Shown here one piece after another: positions 1 to 12,092 of a stretch of DNA of 64,000 nucleotides. The stretch lies in contig NW_022985565.1 of assembly GCF_010093815.1 (NCBI RefSeq), positions 665,841 through 729,840 of the forward strand. The letters are read 5' to 3'. The notes beneath the pieces are model-generated. The model saw only the letters and a list, made by a program, of their open reading frames with translations. It made no database searches and was not told the DNA's origin. Source of the stretch: Pseudovirgaria hyperparasitica. Lineage: Eukaryota; Ascomycota; Dothideomycetes; Acrospermales; Acrospermaceae. Both the position numbers and the translations under genes were made by a program. The first letter of the stretch is position 1, and each line of letters starts with the position of its first letter.

Positions 1-437
1 ACTCTGCACTCGCTATTACCGGGACCCTGAAAGTCCTTTACCAAACACTATTCCTGTCTCGTCACTCGCTCCATCATCAACGCCTCCAACACTCTAACTT
101 GTACCACACATCCGGTTTTCTTCCTTCACACTTCACTTGACCTCCCGCCCATTCCCTCGGACTCTCGCTCCCCTCTGCATTTCCAGCACCCACACACGCA
201 CCTTGCCATTCTCCACACACACATCCTCGACCGTAACGAGTACTCCCGGTTTCGGCAAATCCTCTCTCTCACTGTCGCGCCGCCGTTTAAGACGTTGATG
301 TTGACGCTCGGAATCGCATGCTAGTTTGGTGGTAAAGGAGGAGGAGGGGATACTGGGTCTACAAATCACCACGAAAACTCGCGGAACCACCACTCGCCGC
401 ACCATCCGATCCACCACACTCAATCCCGCATCACAGA
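1..437 (+). promoter_or_regulatory. Upstream region and probable 5' leader of the REG1-like gene
   Basis: Non-coding stretch upstream of the REG1-like start. It is C/T-rich, as fungal leaders often are. Two short upstream reading frames are visible, at 298-324 (eight codons) and 318-335 (five codons). Whether they lie in the transcript is unknown. A long reverse reading frame here overlaps the start of the real gene and has no family features, so I treat it as a shadow. Confidence 0.4.
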
Positions 438-2163
438 ATGGCTGAAGTACTCTCGGCAGTTCCTGATGCTCAGTCATACTTTGCTCCCTCGCCCCTCCGC
501 CGTTCGTCGCCCTCTCAGACTTCACTGTTCTCCAATTCTCCACGCTCATACTCTCCAAAATCACGACCGCAACCTGTCGAACACAACGACATCATATCAC
601 ATTCGCTCTTATCGTCGGGTCACTCTTCGCCTCGTGTCTCTCGCTTCGATACCCCGGACGACTCGTCCGTTAGCTCAACACCCGCAAGTAGCCTGTCATT
701 GTATACGCAAAGCGACGATTGCGATGCCGATGTTGAGGATGACGAAATCTCCTTTCCTAGCTACGACTTCCAAAGTGAGCCTTCCAAGGAAGATTACCAA
801 GAAGAGTCTGTCGAATTGGACTCTAGTCACGTCAGCGGGCCCCCAAGTTCGGTGACACCGGATGAGCATCCGACTGCAGAGGACGATACGGCAGTTCGAC
901 CTGAACCGTCACAGCATGTCGACTATCTCTCTCATAATTGGGACGAGGAGGACATAGCTGCATCTTGGAGGCACATCGTGTCCAAGCGTAAAGTATACGG
1001 AGAGCGTTCTCGGTTGGAGAATGCATCGTGGAGAACCTGGGCAAAATCAAAGCACAATCTGAAGACTGTCTCCCCAGAGACTCTCAACTGGTAAGTTTAC
1101 CTCCTTGGGCACTCGATCTTGACATATCTGACAAAAGTACCACAGGCTAAAGGACTGTGACGTAACATGGCTATATGGCCCATTGCAAACCGCGCCAAAC
1201 AGAAGCTACCCATCTCAAAGTTCGGAGCCAGCGAGTCGGCTTTCTAAGAACAACTCCTTCATTGCTAAGAAGCCAATCCTGAAGAAACGAAGTGTCTCGG
1301 AGCTAATGCTGCAAAAATCATTATCGGCGTCTTCCCTGGTCAAACAAGCTGCGGCCTGCGTTCAAGCTCAGCAGAAAGCTGGTTCCTCTCTAAGAGCTCC
1401 TCGACCCGGCTTCGTTCGAGCTTGCTCTGATTTTGTGTCATCTTCATCTTCATCGAAACCTGCAAGCAGAGACGCGACTAGCTCCATATCATCCCGATCA
1501 TCGTCAGGTTTGCAGACACCTGATCAAGGCGAGAAGAGACATATTCGCTTCGACGACAAAGTCGAGCAGTGTATTGCTATAGATGTCAAGGACGGCGAGT
1601 ACGATGAGGAAGAAGACAACTGGCCGCCGCAAGACGACGATTCTTCCGACGATGATCTCGTCATGATGAAAGCGTCAAACAAGAAGAAAATACTGTCTAG
1701 GAATAATTCACGGAGCAGTTTCAATGGCGACACCAAGATTATTGAAAAGCTGGAACCGACTACGTTAAAGTATCGGACAGATTCTCCTGACGTCACTCAG
1801 CAGACCACTGTACATTCTTTTGGGATGTACAAATCCAGCAAAATATCCCCATCACCCTCGCAAGAGACTCTACGCCCTTCGAACTCGTCAAAGAATTTTC
1901 TTCTTCCAGAGGATGATGACGATGACGATATGGCATGGGAACCATCGAGCGCCTTCAACAACGGTGGCCCTTTAGTATCGAGGCAAGGCGGCGACCTTCG
2001 CGAGGCGGCTGGTCTTAGACGGACTGAATCAGGCATGTTCATGCCCTACGAGGATGATGAAGGTATGGATCCGGGAAACGGCATATTGGGGCGTGTGGTC
2101 GAGACTGTCAACACCGCTCGTGACATTGCCCACGTTATATGGAACGTTGGCTGGAGAAACTAA
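438..2163 (+). CDS. REG1: REG1-type regulatory subunit of protein phosphatase 1 (glucose repression)
   Basis: Two exons (438-1090, 1146-2163) joined by a 55-base GTAAGT/CAG intron give 556 residues. Residues about 165-232 carry the AreA/Reg1 GATA-like domain (DUF1752), seen as SHNWDEEDIAASW and, across the splice, LNWLKDCDVTWLYGPL. Residues 349-353 read RHIRF followed by DDKVEQCIAI, the PP1-docking motif of Reg1 (an I-x-F form of RVxF). A KKRSVSE element lies upstream and the extreme C terminus (ARDIAHVIWNVGWRN) looks conserved. In yeast, Reg1 directs Glc7 to Snf1 and Hxk2 to keep glucose-repressed genes off; that role is inferred here from homology. Long Ser-rich and Asp/Glu-rich stretches are probably disordered. 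The splice restores the DUF1752 domain exactly, which makes the model secure. Confidence 0.9.
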
Positions 2164-2831
2164 TGACTCAAAAAGTCAAATTTTGTGTGAATATCAACGA
2201 TGGTGGCATCTTTGTGGAGTACATCCGATGAGCTTCACTGCCCGGATTTGGCGATTTGGCGCGGCGTTCTGGATGTATGTGGTGATACCAGCATGCATAT
2301 ACTCTGCCGGGACGCGATATCGGGGCCTGGCGAAGAGAATCTACGACATATATCACGACCTGTCTGCGGCGATAGTTACCGCAGTCTTGCCATAATGAAA
2401 AGCTTGTAATCATTACTTCCAAGCCCCCTTGAATGTCCGTGTGCGCTTCTGTTATAGCTATGACTGTTGTGATATAGGTCGCAGATCGACGGCCACAACG
2501 TGAGAACCGTTTTTGGCACATTGGGTGGGGACGCGACCGTTCCTAGCTAGCCGGCCCTGAAACAAGGGCTTGTGCGTTTCATGCGCGTGAATGCCAAGAC
2601 TGAAGCTATCTATGTGCGAGGTCCACTCCTAAACTTTCATAACTTCGCCAATGAAGAAGCCTGCCGGGCCGTGAACTAGATCGCCTTTTGGTTTCGCGAA
2701 TTTAAACTATTCCCGTCTGTGCCTCTCTGTTCTTGAATCATTCTGAAAATACCTCACTTACTCCATTCTTTTATCATCATCACCATCAGCAAAGCCACCC
2801 AGCGATCGGCACTCCTCCCCACCCCCTGGCC
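2164..2831. other. Intergenic spacer between the REG1-like and ELMO genes
   Basis: It holds the REG1 3' end and the ELMO promoter/leader. Short open frames cross it on both strands but show no family motif or splice continuity. An in-frame ATG at 2733 precedes the ELMO start, but its extra 33 residues are a His/Pro-rich stretch typical of translated leader sequence. Confidence 0.5.
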
Positions 2832-5068
2832 ATGGAGGGTGTCAATATCTATGAGCTCGTCGAGCGACTCGGCAGCGACGAAGAATCGGTGCGCAAAATG
2901 GCAGTCTTCAAGCTTCAATCGGCGATTGGTGACCCGTCGTTTGCAGACGTGCTCATCGCCGAAGGCGGACTTCCCAGACTACGGGCTCTTGCGCTACGCT
3001 CGACAGGAAACACCCTCGCGTACACGCTCACAGCGTTGTCCAGGATGCTAGAGCTAGACAAAGGGTGGGAGGCGGTTTCAGATGATCTAATCACACGCGT
3101 GAGTCGCCTCGTCACTCGGTCAATTGCTAGTTGTTGTGCTGATCGGAAGCTTGCTCCTAGATTGTCGAGCTCGTTGTCGCGCAACCCCTCGTAAACGTGA
3201 ACCGCGGTGCCATGTCTGTCCTTGCTGCGATAGTCTCGAATCCCCACAGTCGACGTGCCTCCACGGGCTCTTCTGGGTTCCAGAGGCTCAAACCTGCCAT
3301 CGATCTCCATCCACAATTCCTTCCCATGCTGGTCGAGAAGATCTCGTCGGCCGACCACGCGCTGTGTGCAAACTCCCTACAATTGATCAATTCGTTGATG
3401 AGAGATGCTGTCAGGAATGAGGCTGATACGGAGTGGCCGCGCTTCATCAAGCAACTACAAGAGCTTGGTGTGATCAAGTCCGTGTATGGGCTCATGCAGA
3501 GCTCTGCTGTGCAGGATCTGGCCCATCCACTTCTGGAATTTCAGTCCCTGACCAAGATATTACTCCGTAAATGGAGGGAGGAAGCCGTAGATCTAGAAAA
3601 GGCCGATCATCGTAGGGCGCTGCGTGGCATACACATTGCCAGTAATGCTGGGCACGCGGAAGTGCCAGACAACTCCAACGACAGTCAGAAGAACCAGACA
3701 GAGAAATGGCGAAGGCTAGGGTTCGAGACGGAAGCGCCGCAAGAAGACTTTGGCTCCACAGGCTTTCTTGGTCTCATGGACCTGACTGACTACGTCTACA
3801 AGAACGAAGATGGCTTCCAGAAGATATTGCTGGAGCAGGCAACAGAGCAAGTTGAGAGAAGGTGCCCACTTGCAAGAGCGAGCCTGTCCGTGACTGCGGT
3901 GCTGTTCGAACACTTTGAGGCCGAGAAAGCGGAGGCGGATGAGGGCCGCTACAATCTAGAATCGAGAGCCAACTTTGACAGGCTGTTCAGACCGCTCCTG
4001 TTACATTGGTCAAGGCTACATACCAGCGGCTTGAATGCGTTTCTGAGGCTATGGAAGGCCACTAGTGCAGAGGTGGAGGACTTTGACAAGATCGTAGAGC
4101 TTGTGCGGATCCTGATTGAACAGGTCGTCGGGCAGGCTCCGCGAGTGATGGAAGTCAAGGATGTTGAGGACGAGCTGGCACGCTTCGATTGCCAACGACT
4201 GAGAGAACTCCAAATGGAGCTTCTGGAGCTGACATATGAGGATGCATGGGGACATCACTTGCGGTATGTTCTGGCCTACCCATAACTCAACAGCAATCTG
4301 ACAGGATCTTCAGGCAAGTACGTGAGGAGCTGAATCACGAAGCGCTACAATTTGTCAAGGAGCAGAGGATCAGATGCCTCCTGGAGGGCTCCTGGTTCCC
4401 GCAACATAGCAACTACTCATCAGACAGCGGGCCCATTACGAAGCAATACCTTCACCACAAAAGCTCTCCATCGTCATGGCGATACGTCCGACTGTCGCAC
4501 AATAGGCGCTACCTCCACTATGCAGACTTCTCCGCAGCCTCCACCTTCAAGCCCCAACTCGACGCTCTTGTGGAGAAGAGTACGCTTATCCGACGCCCTA
4601 AGAAATATATGTAGTATCATCAGCTAACAATGCGTAGTCGATCTCTCCATCGTGTCGTCCGTCGTCTCCAACGTCTCCGCCTCGGCCCCAAACACCGCAT
4701 CCAGCATCTCCACCATCAAGGACGCGGCCTCGCCCACGCAAGCAAGCACGACGTCTGCCAAGATTACCATCCACGGCTACATCGCGGACGGCGTCGGCGG
4801 CCAAGAAGAAGCCGTCCTGTTGCAGCTCCATCCCAAGACGCACACCCTGGCGTCCGAGTGGCTGGACGGCCTGCTCATGCTGCTGAACCAGCAACCGATC
4901 ACGGCAGACACCAGCAAACTCGTCAACCTGATCGGCGGCTACGGCCTTAAGATCAGGCTGTTGAACGTCAGACATGAGGATGTCGGCCTGGAGGAGCCGG
5001 TGCTGCCGAGCCGCAAGGACCTGGACGACGACTACTACTACGACATTGGCGGCATGGACGCAGCGTGA
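2832..5068 (+). CDS. ELMO/CED-12 family protein (Rac-GEF adaptor type)
   Basis: Four exons (2832-3098, 3161-4263, 4305-4579, 4638-5068) give 691 residues, close to the usual length of ELMO proteins. The N-terminal part (about 1-260) is helical and armadillo-like. The ELMO domain starts near residue 275 with the signature W-x-x-LGF, P-x-x-DF, TGFLGLMDL. A PH-like domain follows from about 478 (LEGSWFP, WRYVRLSHNRRYLHY). In animals ELMO pairs with DOCK proteins to activate Rac; filamentous fungi have DOCK-type proteins too, so a role in polarity or actin control is a reasonable inference. The start at 2832 gives MEGVNIYELVERLGSDEE. Intron 1 uses GTGAGT and intron 3 a weaker GTACGC donor, but both restore continuous domain sequence. 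Confidence 0.85.
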
Positions 5069-5724
5069 TGCGCGAGCGTAGAAGCGTGTCGAAAAGAATA
5101 CCGGACTATGTCATTTTCATGCATACATGTCATGCATTGCATCGATTGACCCGCATCCCCGCGCGTGTCGAACAATTTCGACGGGGAAGAAACACGGGGA
5201 TATACGCATATACTTGCCCATCCCCGTACGCTGCAGGATAGAATGCCTTTGACCTGTGTCCATCTGCGGTATCTGGAGTCATGCCTTCCTGACGGCCAGC
5301 CAGCAGATATACGTCTCGCTGCAGCTGCAGCAGCAGCAGCAATAGCCACGGGCTACCTGCCTCCCACAACCGACCACAACATCGCTAGATTAAAGACCTA
5401 GCTAGGTACGCACACATCTCCTCGCTTGGTGTTACGTTACGTCACCGCACCAGCAGTAGCAGTAGTAGGAGCAGGAGCAGAAGCAGCAAGAAGCACCAGC
5501 AGCAAGAAGCAGAAGCACAGACCGCGCACGCGTGCACCCTGCATATTCCTACTCCTACTCCCCCCTTCCTTCCCCCTTTCCGGGTCACGCGTCGAACGCC
5601 CGCCATGCACATACGCTATGCCCATGCATACATGCCATGCACATGCACATACATACGCCTTGTTTCTAATGTTTAACTTTTTTTCTCTTTTTTTTTTGGG
5701 GGGGGGGATGGTTTTGACTTGATA

Positions 5725-5761
5725 TTGTGTGTGTGTTGTGTGTGGATGAGTGTGTGTTGGT

Positions 5762-5802
<41 letters not shown>

Positions 5803-5930
5803 TGTGTGTGTGTGTGTGTGTGTGGGTGTGTGTGGGTGTGTGGATGGGTGTGTGTGGCTGTGTTGGTGTGTAGATGGGTGTGGGCATGCATGGATGTGTG
5901 TGTGGATGGGGGTATGGATATGGATGTGTG
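5725..5930. repeat. (TG)n-rich microsatellite tract
   Basis: About 200 bases of TG dinucleotides broken by GGTG and GATG interruptions; the longest pure runs lie between 5765 and 5830. It has the potential to form Z-DNA. Confidence 0.9.
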
Positions 5931-6298
5931 TACGCTGTTTCAATAATGTGTATTTATGTATGTATGTACGTATGTACGCATCTCAACTCCGTCTGTCCAT
6001 GATGTCCATGATGGCCATGGCGACTTTTGATGTTGTTCTTTGACTGCCCCGTGGCGAGAGAACAAAGATGTCTTGCATGATATACTACACTCTGTGACGC
6101 TGTACTTGAGGACCTCTGGGCGCTGTTACGGACTATGTGATGTTTGGTATAGTGGTGATGGGGCTGTGAGGGGGGCGTGTCTTGGTTGCTTGGTTTACTG
6201 GGGCTCTGGGGTTCTGGGGCTTTTGGGTTCTGGGTTTGTGGATTTGTGGATTTCTGGGACGTGTTGAGATATGGTGGGTGCGTTGGTAGTGGTGGTGG

Positions 6299-6300
<2 letters not shown>

Positions 6301-6380
<80 letters not shown>

Positions 6381-6381
6381 G
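6301..6381. repeat. (TTG)27 perfect trinucleotide microsatellite
   Basis: 27 uninterrupted TTG units, preceded by a short GTG stretch. It lies outside any supported gene. Confidence 0.95.
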
Positions 6382-6536
6382 CTATCGAGCCAGCATAGTA
6401 CCGATATCAATGTACAAATCCGTTCCCGTTCTCTGTTCGCAGAGCGCGAGTCGGTGGCTCGTGGGCACGTCGACATGTTGACGTGTGTTGATGTGTGCTG
6501 TTGGTTGATGTGTTTGATGTGTTTTGGATGACGGAA

Positions 6537-6537
<1 letters not shown>

Positions 6538-6582
<45 letters not shown>

Positions 6583-6680
6583 ACTCAGGCTCAGGTTTCG
6601 TCTCAGGCTCGGGCTCAGGTTTCGTCTCAGGCTCAAGCTACAGGCTCAGGCTCGGGCTCAGGTTTCGTCTCAGCTTCAGG
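6538..6680. repeat. (GGCTCA)n hexanucleotide array
   Basis: About ten near-perfect GGCTCA units, then degenerate units mixed with GGTTTCGTCTCA variants up to about 6680. The array keeps all frames open, which explains the Ser-Gly and Arg-Leu rich reading frames on both strands. Confidence 0.9.
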
Positions 6681-7537
6681 AACCAGGATCAGTCGGGTAT
6701 GAGGATAGTCCCGGCTATGGTCTGGCGCATGTTCCGGGGGTGAATATGGCGGCGGGAGAAAAGGGGGATGTGGGAAGACGGATAGGTAGGAGGTAGGGGG
6801 GTAGGGGGGTAGGCTGGTAGGGTAGAATGAATGAAGGAATTGAATGGTATGAAGGATGGAGATGGAGATTGAGATGGAGATGGAGATGGAGAGGAACGGT
6901 GGAGCGTACTGTAGTATATAGTAGCATAGCATAGCATAGCATACCGAAGCATACCGAAGCATACCATAACACACCAATATATTTCCCATCAGTCCATACA
7001 CTCATACACTCATACCCAGAACATACACATACCTAAAAACCCAACAGCCCCAAAACACAGCACCACACACTACCCTAGGCCATCACCCATCTACCCACTA
7101 CACATACAACACCCACTCACAAACACCCACACACTGTCCACAAAAAGCCAGACACCTCCCAACACCACAGAAGCACCCAGGCACAACAAGCAAAGCAGAT
7201 TATACCCAGTCCCTAAAGCCACGAAAACAATAAGTAGGTAGGAGGATCTATATATATCTATATACGTGGATAGATAGCATCTACCTACAAGACATCGTAG
7301 ATTCTATTAGAGAGAGATATATATATATATACTATTCAGGTAATCTATTAACTTCGATACGCTGGATACTACTATACTCTAGGGTTATACGTGGTTGAGT
7401 TAGTTGGAAGACCGTGTGCTCTTGCGTTGAACTACTGCTACTCTGGATGTATATATGTATATATGTATATGTCGTTTTGAGATTTGGGTGGGATGTGATC
7501 TACTTTTACCTTGTCTAATCTAATCTTGACTAGGCAC

Positions 7538-7542
<5 letters not shown>

Positions 7543-7592
<50 letters not shown>

Positions 7593-7608
7593 GTGAGTGA
7601 GTGAGAGA
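7543..7608. repeat. (GA)n then (GTGA)n microsatellite
   Basis: About 23 GA dinucleotides run to 7589, followed by four to five GTGA/GAGA units. Confidence 0.9.
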
Positions 7609-8160
7609 GTAGATCCTACTCCACGAAACCAAAGGAAAAAAAGCATAATACCAAGTATAAAATAAATCTTACTATTTCGACAAACTTATGATTTAGAAAA
7701 CGTATGTGTATAATTATTAGCTTCTTTAAATCAGGTCTAATGTCAAAGCTTCTAACATATTTCTCTCCAAGAAAAAAAGGAAAAACGGGTTTATTAGGAG
7801 TTCGAATGCGCTTTTTTATATCATTCAACGACTAGTAGCTCGATAGAATATCTATATGTACTCTTAATAGCTTTGATACTACAAAACGGCAGTATAGACA
7901 TGACTTGGATGATGGAAGTCGAAGATAGAAGACTCATGTATGGACTACTACATAAGCTACATCTATCTATTCCATCACCCAATTCATCACCCTCTTTCTT
8001 TTAGCTAGTATGTATAGCACCAATACCCATATCAATCAGCGGAACGTATTGATTCGGTTCGTTTGAATAGCTAGCTAGCTCACTATTCAGTCATATATAT
8101 ACCTACACAGACATGTATGGTATATAGACAGATCTATAATCGCCGCCATGGTCACGCAAA

Positions 8161-11100
8161 GAGCTAGCATTGAGGACTCGTTCTATCGATCTTGTTGTAG
8201 CTTACCTTGGATCTATGGCCTTCTACTCTACGGGCAGGGCATGGCTTGGGCATAACATTGGCACGCGGTATGTCGGCGTATTCGAGGCTATACATTCAAG
8301 TCCACGTGTCGACTTGTCGGTCTTCGACACGGCTGATGATGAGCAGATATGATCTGAGCCGCACGGTGCACTGCGGGCGGTGTGTTTGATAGTGGTGCCA
8401 GCCCCTTGGCTATGATATCAGTAGTGGCCATCCTATCAGTCTCATATCAGTGCCACGCCGTCGCCAAGCATTTTTACCACGTGCAGCCCGGGTGCGTCGT
8501 CGTCATGGCACTTCGTATGCCCTGTGCGATACCGACGATGCGGTGTCGTCAGTACCGTGCGGTCCGTGAAACAGCTCATGAAAGCCAGACAGACGCGTAT
8601 GAGGAGGAGGAAAAGCAAAGATGAACGTATACGGGAAGATACACGAGGGGATACGATACAATGGGATGGCGAGGCGGTTTGCTGAAACGGCTAGCCCAGC
8701 GTGTATAATGCAGCTGTTATCGTGCAGGCGTTTCTGTTTCTGGTTATCGTGGGTGTCGATGGCTGGATGGATGGATGGATTGATGCATCAATCAATGGTC
8801 AGAGAAGTCCTGCGTTATGCAGATATGCTTGGATTTGTTTCCCGGGATTGCCAGCTTGGTAGCCAAGTTTTGTTTGCTGCGACGACGATGTACATAGCGT
8901 GTGACGACGAACTGGTGACATACACGGAGGGAGATCACAGTCCCGACATTCAAGTTGTGATCGTGGTGGTGGCAGCGGTGACGAAGGGTCTTTCCGTGTT
9001 GGTATTGTGGCGGTGGTGCAGACAGGGATACCTAGGGTGGGCGGTGCAGCGAGGGGAAAGGCCCCTCTGAGGTAGGTTTGAAACTTTGAGCTAGGGAGAT
9101 CGACGCTGGGGTAAGCATGTGCAAAAATTCAAGTTTTGCGCGAGCCAGAGACGACCTGGAGAGTCGAGCCACGGACAAAATGGATTTTACCGTTGCGACA
9201 GGTTGAAGTTTGGGTTATAAAATTCTTTCGGGGTTGGACTCGGGAAGGTTCGTGCTGCTTTGACGTTTGGTGTCGGCACGAAAATCCCATATCATAAAAA
9301 TAGATCTGGAAACAGTACCTGAAACACCCGGATGTGGAGAAGACAAAGTCTAATCTAGTCATTGCGACTCAATGTTCCACGAAGCTCTGTCTACACGACG
9401 AACGTGAAAAAGTTTGGTCCAGGCATATCTCTGCGAGGGTATCCTGGTCATGACATGTGCTGCCTTTTGCGTGTTATCTACTTCGTACCTGTGTTGCTTG
9501 GAGCCTTGGACACGTCACACGATGACGCGATGTCAGTGACGGCTTCGGTGAATCGAAGATGCAGCAGGAGTGAGTGATCTTGAAGATGCACTCGACTGTC
9601 GGGCGTTGCCGCATCATGCTATTCGCGAAGGTGAGCTTCGAGTCTGTTATCCGAAATGCCGCCCTATATGCCGACCTATATTGGCACTAATACAGTCCAT
9701 AATGGCTAGCTATATTGATGCTTTGGGAGATAAGCTTGCTCGCATTGACCTGGAGAGGATGGCTGTACCATGGATTAGTCTACAAATCTGCAACGAGGAC
9801 TGACCAGTGTACGATCTGCCAGATCTGAAGTGCTGATACCCTGCAGGAGGTCGTTCTTTCTTCGAGCACGACATGTGAGATCGTGTTCCCGAAACAATTG
9901 CGTAAAGGCTGTTTCCTCGAGATCACAATTTCCACGACAAAGGGAACTATTGATCCGTCTCGAGCCATGTGACACCTTCTGGAACATTGGTCGCGCGAGC
10001 TTGGTATATCAAGGTGAGTGGAATTGGTCGACATTCCGATTAGCAGATGGCATGCTACACGGCCATGTTTCGCATGGAAGTACAGACATTGAGTAGGCGT
10101 TTCCTTAAAAAGTCTGGATATCGTGAAAGGAGGGCTATCCTTCTAAGTCCTGGCTACAAGCGGGATACGAAGTGGGTCTACTGCCCGGATCCCGTTCGTC
10201 GCGAGTTGTAGCAAGTTTGGAACGATCCTTTCAGCAAGCACTGCTATTTTAGCTGCAAGTCTGTAATACTGATGATGGACTAGAACGATAAGAGGCGTGA
10301 AGAATCGACACGTTATGATAGTGTGCGGCAACGGCGGCAAGTTGGTTAGATCAAGTGGCGAATGAAGATCTATAGTGAAAAGGAATATGTTTGTTTGGGT
10401 GTGTTATGACTCGTAGCCAGGTTGGATGTTCCAGATGTAGGATGCGAATGCGAATGAATAATTGGCACACGGAGCCTCGGTGCCGAAAGAGGGCTGAGGG
10501 CCGGCATTGATGTCTTTACAATTCTGGAAGCGTGCCACGACACGATCAGTAGATGATTGTTGAGGCTTGAAGTTGACGCTGTTGCGGCAAGAAGGCGGAC
10601 GAATTTGTGCAATTAGACGGATTGGCGTTGGGTCCATCATGCGAGCATGGAGCGGTTCAAGAGACGAGTTTCTTGCAGCAACGACGTGAGGCTGAGCACG
10701 AACTGATAGAGAGAACATGTAGATACGTGGTGGTGAGCCATGGTACGGAGTACTGTGCCGTCCATCGTGTCAAGCTGGAATGGAATTCGGATTTTGAAGC
10801 TGAAGCTGAAGCTGGAGCTGGAGATGTGGAGAGGTAAGCATCATCAGGATACGAGAAATGTTCGGCCCCCGCCCCGCATGACGGACTATGCGACTGTCTA
10901 TCGACACTGTCCATGCACTCGAGTCTTGGGGTCGCCTTGAAAGCAGTGTAGTCAGTCGTGTTCCGCAAAAGGCATACATACTGTGATATGTGTGCAAAAA
11001 GTAGCAAGACAAGGGTAGCCAGCAAATGGCTGGTGCTGCTGTCCGAAGGGGATGGAGCCGTCAGCATTGAAGCGCGTCTGCAACATCTCACATGCTCCAT

Positions 11101-12092
11101 CGCCCCTGTTCCTGGTCATCAGGATCCAGGCATCGAGCATCAAGGGTCAAGGATCAAGGGACAAGAGTCAAGGATCAGAGAATTCTGGGCGTCTCCGACT
11201 GCGAGGGGCCGAGAAGGCTGAGATGGATCACTGCAGAGAGCTGGCGTAGTCAGCTGGCGGCTCGACGGTGCATGTAGCTGGACCTGACTGGCAGCGTTGG
11301 CGGGCTCTGGTTGGGATGTGCGTGGGGATGATGGGAACGGAGAGGTTCAGAAAATGGAGAGTGTTGGACGATGATGGATGGATTGATGGGACGATGGGGT
11401 GATGGAATTATGGAATGGATTATGGATCTTCCTCCTTTAGTGGAATCACCGTGAATCCCACGGCGGCAGTAGGTAGTGGTGATCATGGCCAACAATCCAA
11501 TTACACGCTGAGCCTTGTCAACAAGTAACAGAGCCAGTAGGTCCCACTTCTTCACTACACAGTGGAGGAGGCGCCTAGTATGTATCAAGTGTTATTTTCG
11601 GCAGTGCTGTGCGGTGTTGTGTTGTCTGATTTGTGTCTACACACAGACAGCACGCACATACACACTCATACACACAGACTCGGAAAGGAGCCTTGTCTTC
11701 TGCCTCTTTTTGTCTGTTAAATTTCCTCGACCGCTTCGCAAATGCAACAATCTTGCATTTTAAATCTTTTCCGCTATTAATTGTCCTGGAACACTCCATC
11801 AATCCACTCTCTTTTTCTCCGTCATTGCTTCTACGCATCTTGCCACGCTGGCGGGGCATTGACTATTCGCACCAAGCTGTTTACGCTGCTTGCAACAACA
11901 CACTGGAACGTCAAACACGACCCTTCTGTGTATCCAAAGGGCTCAGACACAATATCCCTTCTGATTTTGGCTTCACAAGGTCACGGTGGTGGAAAAGGTA
12001 TGAGTTTGGCGTAAAACCTTTTCTCGATTCGACACCCGGTCCACCGTTTCACACGGCATCATCCCTTGGATGCGCCAAACTCCATATACCAC
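8161..12092. other. Long gene-poor spacer and leader of the 12-kb gene
   Basis: Base composition is ordinary and frames of up to about 150 codons exist (for example 8621-9070), but none shows a domain, a compositional pattern of real protein, or splice partners. A short GGATn run lies near 8766-8785. From about 11,500 the sequence becomes pyrimidine-rich and is probably the promoter and leader of the gene starting at 12,093. I recognise no tRNA or transposon here. Confidence 0.45.

Larger units (their letters stand above)
5069..8160. other. Gene-free spacer rich in simple sequence repeats
   Basis: No coding sequence is supported. The stretch holds CAG-like imperfect repeats (about 5320-5510), T- and G-runs near 5672-5709, the TG, TTG, GGCTCA, GAGATG (about 6856-6890), ATAGC (about 6921-6950) and GA tracts, then AT-rich DNA with TATATA runs at about 7250-7420 and 7640-7860. 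All reading frames here are repeat translations such as poly-His/Thr, poly-Asn or poly-Val. Confidence 0.7.

Noticed and set aside
2733-2831. Upstream ATG extending the ELMO protein by 33 residues
   Set aside because: The extension is a His/Pro-rich leader-like stretch, while MEGVNIYELVERL begins the folded part.
5437-5943. Long reverse frame rich in His/Thr
   Set aside because: It is a translation of the TG microsatellite and its flanks.
6195-6476. Poly-Asn, poly-Val and poly-Leu frames
   Set aside because: They arise from the (TTG)27 tract read in different frames; no flanking protein-like sequence.
8621-9070. 149-codon frame in the gene-poor region
   Set aside because: No domain, no conserved-looking segment and a composition like translated spacer.
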